Shown here piece by piece: positions 31,704 through 37,470 of a DNA stretch of 37,470 bases. Source of the DNA: CAYZJV01 sp964473245. GTDB taxonomy: Bacteria > Spirochaetota > Spirochaetia > Sphaerochaetales > Sphaerochaetaceae. The stretch covers positions 1-37,470 of the forward strand of contig CAYYOL010000021.1 in the NCBI GenBank assembly GCA_964473245.1. Direction: 5' to 3'. The notes below the pieces were generated by a model, which saw only the letters and a list, made by a program, of their open reading frames with translations, was not told the DNA's origin and searched no databases. Positions within the stretch are counted from its first letter, which is position 1. Every line of letters starts with the position of its first letter. The translations under genes and the position numbers were made by a program.

Positions 31704-32813
31704 ATGAAACTGGTCTGTACATCCTGCGGAGCTCACTATCCAATCGATAGTGCTCGGTATATCTGCGACTGCAAAGGTCTGTTCCAACTGGAGTATGAGA
31801 AGAAGCCTCTCGATTTCATGGCACTCAAAAGAGTCCCCGAGCGGTCTATCTGGCGGTATCGGGATGCATTGCCCCCGATCGCTTTCCAGTCTGTCGCAGA
31901 GACCTCCATGGGAGAAGGTGGAACACCGTTGATATCACTGGGATCGCATGTGCAGGGTAAAGCCGATTTCCTCATGCCCACGTTGTCGTTCAAAGATCGT
32001 GGAGGAGTGGTTTTGGCTGCAGCAATGCATGAGCTGCATATTCGATCCTGTGTCATAGATAGCAGCGGAAACGCAGCCACTTCATTGGCCGCCTATTGTG
32101 CTAGAACCGACATAGCATGTGATGTGTTCGTGCCGGCTCATACCAGTGAGAAGAAAATTGAGCAGATTCATGCACATGGTGCCACAGTACATCGAGTAGC
32201 GGGTTCACGAGAAGATACTGCTAGTGCTGCTAGAGAGTATGTTAAGCGAACAGTATCCTTCTATGCGAGTCATATCTATAATCCACTCTTTATCGAGGGG
32301 ACCAAGACCTATATCCATGAGTTATTCGAGCAGTGCGGAGCTCTCCTTCCCGATGTTCTGATCTCGCCTGTGGGAAATGGGACGTTACTGCTTGGTATAG
32401 CGCTTGCCCTCAAAGAGTTATTCAGTTGGGGTTATATCTCTGGATTCCCACGGGTTCTTGCGATACAAGCAGCGAATTGTGCCCCCTTGGCAGATGCCTA
32501 TGAGCGGGGAGCTCTCGACATTCAAGAGCTAGTGACTACGCCTACGCTGGCAGAGGGGATTGCAAGTGCCAAGCCAGCTCGTGCACGGGAGATTCTATCT
32601 GAGATGAGATCGTTAAACGGTACATTCATAACGGTCACCGAGGAGAGCATTCTCGAGGCACGAGATGAACTGGCACGGCGTGGTCTCTATGTGGAACTCA
32701 CCAGTGCGGCAAACTGGGCTGGCTACCGTGCTGCATTAGCTGCTGGACTCATAGCCGCAGACGATCGTACCGTGATTCCGCTTTGTGGTGCAGGCTTGAA
32801 GAGTGCACATTGA
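31704..32813 (+). CDS. thrC: Threonine synthase
   Basis: 369 aa fold-type II PLP enzyme converting O-phosphohomoserine to threonine. The N-terminus LVCTSCGAHYPIDS and ICDCKG forms the small zinc-ribbon-like segment of the ThrC2 group. GEGGTPLISLG (~72) and MPTLSFKDRGGV (~91, PLP Lys97) are the standard blocks. SSGNAATSLAAY (~116) is the phosphate loop and VGNGTLLLGIALAL (~222) the Gly-rich loop. AAGGAG precedes ATG 31704; a longer upstream frame to 31611 is not supported. A related PLP enzyme for threonine-like substrates is divergent from it. Confidence is lower for substrate than fold. Confidence 0.85.
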   Translation: MKLVCTSCGAHYPIDSARYICDCKGLFQLEYEKKPLDFMALKRVPERSIWRYRDALPPIAFQSVAETSMGEGGTPLISLGSHVQGKADFLMPTLSFKDRGGVVLAAAMHELHIRSCVIDSSGNAATSLAAYCARTDIACDVFVPAHTSEKKIEQIHAHGATVHRVAGSREDTASAAREYVKRTVSFYASHIYNPLFIEGTKTYIHELFEQCGALLPDVLISPVGNGTLLLGIALALKELFSWGYISGFPRVLAIQAANCAPLADAYERGALDIQELVTTPTLAEGIASAKPARAREILSEMRSLNGTFITVTEESILEARDELARRGLYVELTSAANWAGYRAALAAGLIAADDRTVIPLCGAGLKSAH

Positions 32814-32922
32814 CCGAACGTATAGCTGATTCGTTTGGAGCCCTTTCGGTTGCCAATGACGCAGAGGGTACCAAGTCGGTGATACATTGGTCCAAATTCG
32901 TCCCTTAAGGAGGCCTGTCAGC

Positions 32923-33888
32923 ATGGATAAGAGTGTTGTGGTTGTGACGGAAAAAATACGAATCGGTATCAGCTCGTGTTGTATGGGCTCTCCAGTTCGG
33001 TACAATGGGAAGGGGATCGATGTGTTGCACCACTTGGGAAGGGAGAAAAACGATTTTATCTGGTGCCCCGTGTGTCCCGAGTGTATGGCTGGTCTCGGTG
33101 TTCCCAGAGATCCCGTGCATCTCAGTGGGGGAAATGGAAAGGATGTCTGGGAGCATGCTGCTTCGGTCAGAACTCGCGGAGGAGAGGAGATAACCGATGC
33201 CATGAAGATCGGTTGCCAAGTCTCGCTCGACACGCTTGAGCGATGCAAAACTGTTGCGTTTGTCTATATGGATGGGAGTCCTTCGTGTGGAGTCTATCGG
33301 ACCACGTTGAAGAATCAACGGAGAGGGAATCCTCCCGGGCTGTTCGGGTCTCTCTTACTAGACAAGGGGTATTTCCTCATTCCGTCATCCGATCTGCAAA
33401 GTCCATTGAAATGGTGGGATTGGCGGCGGAGACTGCTTGCTTTCTCATGGTTCAGCACTGTCGAGCTAGACTCGATGAAGGATCTGTATACCGTCTGGTA
33501 TCGCTTGAAGTTTCTTTGTCAGGAGTTGGACAATACGTGGGCACGAGCGATGGGCAAGCGCCTGGCGGAGATCAATCTTAAGCAGTCACCAGATTTCCTA
33601 GTGCAGTTCAGAGCTGAGTTGATCGAGATTCTGAGAAAGCCTTCTTCTACCAGAAAAATCACGAACAGCCTTTGGAAACATTATTCGCACTATCGTAAGG
33701 CCCGAGGTAAGGAGGTCGATGGCATAGCGAGTCCAGAGTTCAAGCGGAATATGACCACGATTGCATCGGAGCTTATCCGAATGGAGAGAACAGCTTTCGA
33801 CGAAGGGTATCTTTTTGGAGCCTCTCCGGTGATATTCCGTGAGGAGAGGAGGGTGAAGGCTCGAGAGGAAGTAGATAGTGAACAGTGA
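32923..33888 (+). CDS. DUF523-DUF1722 fusion protein (TudS-like N-terminus, YbgA-like C-terminus)
   Basis: 321 aa. Residues ~8-155 are DUF523: RIGISSCCMGSPVRYNGK, WCPVCPECMAGLGVPRDPVH and MDGSPSCGVY carry the three conserved Cys regions. In the family member TudS these hold a [4Fe-4S] cluster and remove sulfur from 2-thiouracil. Residues ~185-300 are DUF1722 (KFLCQELDNTWARAMGKRLA, ITNSLWKHYSHYRK), found also in E. coli YbgA with unknown role. AAGGAGG at 32907-32913 sets ATG 32923. It may clear thiolated nucleobases from RNA turnover, but that is inference. RNase R is encoded nearby on the other strand. Confidence 0.88.
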   Translation: MDKSVVVVTEKIRIGISSCCMGSPVRYNGKGIDVLHHLGREKNDFIWCPVCPECMAGLGVPRDPVHLSGGNGKDVWEHAASVRTRGGEEITDAMKIGCQVSLDTLERCKTVAFVYMDGSPSCGVYRTTLKNQRRGNPPGLFGSLLLDKGYFLIPSSDLQSPLKWWDWRRRLLAFSWFSTVELDSMKDLYTVWYRLKFLCQELDNTWARAMGKRLAEINLKQSPDFLVQFRAELIEILRKPSSTRKITNSLWKHYSHYRKARGKEVDGIASPEFKRNMTTIASELIRMERTAFDEGYLFGASPVIFREERRVKAREEVDSEQ

Positions 33889-33919
33889 GATGGTGAGCGG
33901 GCTATTTACCGAATTGGTA

Positions 33920-33948
33920 TTGACGAAAATACCTCAATAGTGTAGGTT
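33920..33948 (+). promoter_or_regulatory. tRNA-Leu promoter
   Basis: TTGACG (33920-33925), 17 bases, TAGGTT (33943-33948). Start expected near 33955, nine bases before the tRNA. Confidence 0.5.
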
Positions 33949-33963
33949 TTCACCTGTCAGTTC

Positions 33964-34048
33964 GCGGCAGTGGTGGAATTTGGTAGACACGCTAGCTTGA
34001 GGTGCTAGTGGGCGAGAGCTTGTGCTGGTTCAAGTCCAGTCTGCCGCA
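33964..34048 (+). tRNA. tRNA-Leu (anticodon GAG)
   Basis: 85 bases. Acceptor GCGGCAG (33964-33970) pairs with CTGCCGC (34041-34047), discriminator A at 34048. The anticodon stem CTAGC/GCTAG encloses loop TTGAGGT with GAG at 33999-34001, reading CUC and CUU. A long variable arm follows, as in leucine tRNAs. The T loop is TTCAAGT. CCA is not encoded. A strong hairpin follows at 34056. Confidence 0.95.
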
Positions 34049-34055
34049 TGACATA

Positions 34056-34089
34056 AACCCCTCATCATGATGAAACATGGTGAGGGGTT
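34056..34089. terminator. Bidirectional terminator between tRNA-Leu and RNase R
   Basis: A 14-bp stem with one G-U pair: AACCCCTCATCATG (34056-34069) and CATGGTGAGGGGTT (34076-34089), loop ATGAAA. It serves the tRNA on the plus strand and the RNase R gene, which stops at 34098, on the minus strand, where TTTATGTC follows. Confidence 0.8.
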
Positions 34090-34097
34090 CATCATAT

Positions 34098-36119
34098 CTA
34101 TTGATCATTTACAAGGAGGAAGTCTGCTCGCTTCTCCTCCTTGGAAACACTCTTGATTCGAATCTTGACTGCATCTCCCACACGATAGACTGTTCCTGTC
34201 TTCCTTCCAGTGAGCGTATATTCGTCCTTGTCGAAATCGTACCTATCTCCCTTGAGTTCTGAAACATGTACCAACCCCTCGATCACATAATGGGACAGTT
34301 CGACAAACATACCGAAGCTCGCCATACCGGAGATGATTCCATCGTAGGTCTCGCCAACCTTGGTTGATAGAAACTCCATGGATTTGAGTTTGATGAACTC
34401 TCGTTCAGCCTGGGTAGCCCGAATCTCACGTTTTGAACAGTGTTCACAGGTTGCATTAAGCTGTTTTACCATCGCATCTGTTTCCGATCGGGAAAGTCTC
34501 TTCCGTTCTCTCTTCTGGGAATCGTAGAATTTGAGCAAACGATGCACAACAAGATCAGGATATCGACGAATCGGAGAAGTAAAGTGGGTATAAGCATCGA
34601 ACGCCAACCCGAAGTGCCCAGAGTTCTTTGTGCTGTAATAGGCTTTCGTCATCGACCGAAGCGCTACCTTCTCGACGTAGTACTTATAATCGAGATTCTC
34701 TATGACATCGAGTATCTTTCGATAATCATCCGACTCCAACTCCTTTCCCAAGGAATACTTCAATCCGAGTTTTTCAAGTAGCTCAAGAAAGCTTCGTATG
34801 GATTGTTCATCCGGTTTCTCGTGGACTCTGTAGACGAACGGTTTCTCGTACTTCTTCGTAGCTTGGGAGGTGATATGGTGAGCTACCACACGATTCGCAG
34901 CGAGCATGAACTCCTCAATGAGCCGGTTGGCTTCAATTCTCTCCCGTGGACGAATGGCATAGGGTACTCCCTGAGCATCGAGCGAGATCGCCGGTTCTGA
35001 TATATCGAAATCGATCGAACCCATCTCTTCACGTGCCTTTCTGAGAATGAGAGAGAGCATGACCATGAGATGTATAGTCTTTGCATGTTTGTGACCTTTC
35101 CCTTCGATGATCTCCTCGACCTCCTCGTAGGAAAAACGGGCAGAACTTCGGATGACTGTCTCCCTGATCCGATACTCCTGAATGTTTCCACGAGAATCGA
35201 TTTCCATGATCACCGAGTAGGCAAGGCGATTCGTTCTGGGTTTAAGGCTGCACAGATCGTTGGAAAGTCGCTCAGGAAGCATGGGAATCACGTTGTTGAC
35301 GAAGTAGACTGAGGTCCCTCGCTCATAGGCCTCTTTGTCTATGGTAGAGCCCTCTGTGACATAATGGGAGACATCTGCAATATGAACTCCCAACTCGAAG
35401 CGACCATTCTCCAATTGGACGAGGGAGATAGCATCATCGAAATCCCTCGCTGTTGCCGGGTCGATTGTGAAACAGGGAGTACCACGAAAGTCTTCGCGTC
35501 TCTTCAACTCGGTCTGCAAGTCGAATGTGGATAAGTTTGCAGTCTCCTTCATGACCTGTTTCGAGAAGGGAATCGTCAGGTCGTTGTTACGAGCAACCAT
35601 GAGGAGGTCCATTCCCTTGTTTCCGGGCTTTCCTAGGATATCGACGATTGTTCCGGAAAAGGTATGATCATCCTCATGCCACTGAGATCGTTTCACGACA
35701 ACGAGATCTCCATTCTTTGGAATCTTTCTCGCCTTCTTACCAGGAATCGATCTCTTCTGAACGGATATCGGGCTGGCATATCGTTCATCACTCGGTATGA
35801 CCGAGCCACCATCGGGACCATACGTATAGACACCGATTATCTCCTGCGCGTGGAAATCGAGGATTTTAACGATCTTCCCTTTCGGGTTTTTCTTGGGAGT
35901 CTTCTTGATGACATCGACCAGAACCAGGTCTCCATCCATCGCATTCATCAGATTCTCGACCGGAATGAAGATGTCCATTCCATTCTTGACTGTGACAAAA
36001 CCAAACCCTTTCGCATGAACAGAGAGATTCCCTTTGATTGGTTTTTTCTGTGACTTCTTTGCGGGACGGGGTTTCTTTGCGGTTTTGTTGCTCCCCTGTG
36101 ACTCCTTTGTCTTTGGCAC
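34098..36119 (-). CDS. rnr: Ribonuclease R
   Basis: 673 aa processive 3'-5' exoribonuclease of the RNase II/R family that degrades structured RNA in the cytoplasm. A Lys-rich N-terminus (~1-30) is followed by cold-shock domains (GFGFVTVKNGMDIFIPVENL near 37). The RNB core begins RDFDDAISLVQL (~228), with the Asp cluster that binds two metals, and includes HIADVSHYV and HFGLAFDAYTHFTSPIRRYP. A C-terminal S1 domain reads GETYDGIISGMASFGMFVEL (~588). It is somewhat shorter than E. coli RNase R (813 aa), lacking the long basic tail. The start is GTG with AAGGAG nine bases upstream. Confidence 0.95.
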   Translation of the reverse strand: MPKTKESQGSNKTAKKPRPAKKSQKKPIKGNLSVHAKGFGFVTVKNGMDIFIPVENLMNAMDGDLVLVDVIKKTPKKNPKGKIVKILDFHAQEIIGVYTYGPDGGSVIPSDERYASPISVQKRSIPGKKARKIPKNGDLVVVKRSQWHEDDHTFSGTIVDILGKPGNKGMDLLMVARNNDLTIPFSKQVMKETANLSTFDLQTELKRREDFRGTPCFTIDPATARDFDDAISLVQLENGRFELGVHIADVSHYVTEGSTIDKEAYERGTSVYFVNNVIPMLPERLSNDLCSLKPRTNRLAYSVIMEIDSRGNIQEYRIRETVIRSSARFSYEEVEEIIEGKGHKHAKTIHLMVMLSLILRKAREEMGSIDFDISEPAISLDAQGVPYAIRPRERIEANRLIEEFMLAANRVVAHHITSQATKKYEKPFVYRVHEKPDEQSIRSFLELLEKLGLKYSLGKELESDDYRKILDVIENLDYKYYVEKVALRSMTKAYYSTKNSGHFGLAFDAYTHFTSPIRRYPDLVVHRLLKFYDSQKRERKRLSRSETDAMVKQLNATCEHCSKREIRATQAEREFIKLKSMEFLSTKVGETYDGIISGMASFGMFVELSHYVIEGLVHVSELKGDRYDFDKDEYTLTGRKTGTVYRVGDAVKIRIKSVSKEEKRADFLLVNDQ

Positions 36120-36277
36120 TCTGATACACTCCTTGTCTCATGGTACCATAGGCTCCCCGTATAACGCTATGGGAGAATGTGTCTCGGGGCCCTCCTTTTT
36201 CCTGTTCATCCAGAGTCCACACCCTATCGGTGTACTGGTGGCTGAGCACGTTCACCTGTCGGGTAATCGTGACACTA

Positions 36278-37303
36278 CTAGACGGTCTCTCCTTCAACAT
36301 AGAGTCCATCGAGTCGAACATGGATAGGGGTGGAATGGCGATCGATGATTCGTTTGGCCAACACTGCTCCGGCTTCAGCTCCAAGTTCGAACACATCGAA
36401 CCGGATCGTGTTGATTCTCCGATTCATCAACTCCAGAGCAGGGGAGTCATCGTATCCAGTGAGGGAGAAGTCTTCTGGAAATTGGAAGCCGCAACCGAGA
36501 CCACCAAGATAGATCTGGATTGCAACGAAATCGTTGAAGCAGATGATTGCATTGTATCCTTGCTTCTTGAGGTCTCGAGTGAAATCAGTTGAGATATCTG
36601 TAAGTGAGTGGAAGGTGAACACGTCACGGTCGATATCGAACGGAATACCAAAACGATTGCATGCATGCAGAACTGCTAGTCGTCGTTCTTCGTTGATATA
36701 GGCAACTGGCAGAAACCCGATATAGCAGGGTTTAAGATCGTTTCTTCCACGGAGTAGGTTCTGAGAGACGATCTTCTCAACGAGGAGCCCCATGGCCTGT
36801 GTGCTGTCGTAGATTACACTGTCATGCTGTTCGGCAAAACGGTTGATCAAGAGTAGTGGAATGCCCCGTTGACTTATCGTGCGCACGAGATCAGGTTTCG
36901 GTGTAGTGAAAGCGAAGATACAACCATCGATATCTCCCAGCTTCTTGTTTCTGAAACCCTTGTCGTCATGCTGGTTTATTCGGACGATGATGTTTGCTTT
37001 GACCTCCCCGAACCCATGGTTGATGCCTTTGACAAATTCAGAGACATCGTAGAACAGATTGATATCCTTCGATCGTGTCTCAGGGAGAAAGAGTGCAATA
37101 TTCAAAATTGCTCTGCTCTCTTGTTTTTTAATCGTTCGCTTCTGGTATCCGAGCCGTCTAGCGGTATCGAGTACCTGTTTACGAACCTCATCACCCACCA
37201 ATACCGAATTGTTCATAACTCTCGAGACTGTACTTGATGAGATACCGCACTCGGCTGCGATATCTTGGATGGTTATAGATTTTTTCTTGCTATTCTTGCT
37301 CAT
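36278..37303 (-). CDS. LacI/GalR-family repressor
   Basis: 341 aa. The helix-turn-helix and hinge sit at ~9-60: ITIQDIAAECGISSSTVSRV, then MNNSVLVGDEVRKQVLD and ARRLGYQ. The sugar-binding core follows (ILNIALFLPETRSKDINLF, IPLLLINRFAEQ, NAIICFNDFVAIQIYLGG, FSLTGYDDSPALELMNRR). AGGT precedes the ATG weakly. The gene is transcribed away from the right edge, and the 167-base region beyond its start holds candidate operators and a plus-strand promoter for a gene outside the window. Effector unknown, probably a sugar. Confidence 0.95.
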   Translation of the reverse strand: MSKNSKKKSITIQDIAAECGISSSTVSRVMNNSVLVGDEVRKQVLDTARRLGYQKRTIKKQESRAILNIALFLPETRSKDINLFYDVSEFVKGINHGFGEVKANIIVRINQHDDKGFRNKKLGDIDGCIFAFTTPKPDLVRTISQRGIPLLLINRFAEQHDSVIYDSTQAMGLLVEKIVSQNLLRGRNDLKPCYIGFLPVAYINEERRLAVLHACNRFGIPFDIDRDVFTFHSLTDISTDFTRDLKKQGYNAIICFNDFVAIQIYLGGLGCGFQFPEDFSLTGYDDSPALELMNRRINTIRFDVFELGAEAGAVLAKRIIDRHSTPIHVRLDGLYVEGETV

Positions 37304-37325
37304 GGTCGACCTGTAACGTATTTTG

Positions 37326-37352
37326 TCTCATGATCGATCAATATTCATGAGA
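37326..37352. repeat. 8-bp inverted repeat upstream of the LacI-family gene
   Basis: TCTCATGA (37326-37333) and TCATGAGA (37345-37352), separated by 11 bases. It lies 23 bases upstream of the repressor start and may be a second operator controlling the repressor gene itself. Confidence 0.45.
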
Positions 37353-37382
37353 TTCGTCGTATTGTCATCGTATTCCTACCCA

Positions 37383-37430
37383 TTGCATGCAAACTGTTAC
37401 TCTTTGCATGCAAACAGTATACACTATAAT
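37383..37430 (+). promoter_or_regulatory. Plus-strand promoter with two LacI-type operators
   Basis: The palindrome TTGCATGCAA occurs at 37383-37392 and 37404-37413, 21 bases apart (two helical turns); each belongs to a 12-base direct repeat ending AAAC. The second copy overlaps a -35 box (TTTGCA, 37403-37408) 16 bases from a perfect TATAAT (37425-37430). The gene served lies beyond the right edge. Confidence 0.65.
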
Positions 37431-37470
37431 TTACTACTGTCAACGGAAATATTCCCCTCTGAAGTGCTTG

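Noticed and set aside
1..37470. CRISPR array, insertion sequence or prophage
   Set aside because: No regularly spaced direct repeats, transposase, integrase or phage gene was found; repeats seen are all short local inverted or paired sites.

Overview
The window looks like chromosomal DNA of a spirochaete, most plausibly a Sphaerochaeta-like free-living fermenter. This is an inference from gene content: several lipoproteins, outer-membrane-type beta proteins, a CUT1 sugar ABC transporter without its own ATPase, LacI-fold receptors, an RCC1/InlB-repeat lipoprotein, and moderate GC. No 16S rRNA or other phylogenetic marker is present. There are 32 protein genes and one tRNA, tightly packed with no non-coding gap over 300 bases. 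I see no insertion sequence, prophage, CRISPR array or obvious foreign island.

Layout. 1-1826: a beta-hydroxyacid dehydrogenase and a DapA-family aldolase, the end of a sugar-acid operon entering from the left. 2043-6026: two lipoproteins and a beta-barrel-like protein, with an EamA exporter on the other strand. 6079-8800 (minus): a GPH sugar symporter translationally coupled to a PlsC-like acyltransferase. 8873-10735: a fused ABC exporter resembling lipid or oligosaccharide flippases. 10943-13575: a YghZ-type aldo-keto reductase whose 3' end overlaps a convergent plsC, then an AEC transporter. 13696-23117 (plus): a run of an iron-sulfur flavoprotein, a LacI-fold sensor histidine kinase, a NarL response regulator, a sugar-binding protein, two permeases and a GH3 glycosidase. 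23278-24224: a thiol peroxidase (Gpx) with an OhrR-type repressor and a promoter/operator that fits autoregulation. 24310-29555: an outer-membrane-like protein, diaminopropionate ammonia-lyase, the RCC1/InlB-repeat lipoprotein and an MscS channel. 29566-33888: an XRE regulator divergent from a GNAT acetyltransferase, a D-amino-acid PLP enzyme divergent from threonine synthase, and a DUF523-DUF1722 protein. 33964-37303: tRNA-Leu(GAG), RNase R, and a LacI repressor with candidate operators beyond it at the right edge.

How they work together. The standout locus is 13696-23117. A soluble kinase carries the sugar-binding fold of LacI repressors in place of a DNA-binding head. It is followed by its response regulator and then by the importer and cytoplasmic glycosidase it presumably controls. 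Intracellular oligosaccharide would thus be sensed by phosphorelay instead of by direct repression. Several short promoters carry inverted repeats placed where a regulator encoded beside them could act: OhrR at gpx, XRE at 29889-29956, and LacI at 37383-37413. Gene families are called from motifs recognised by eye. No database search was possible.
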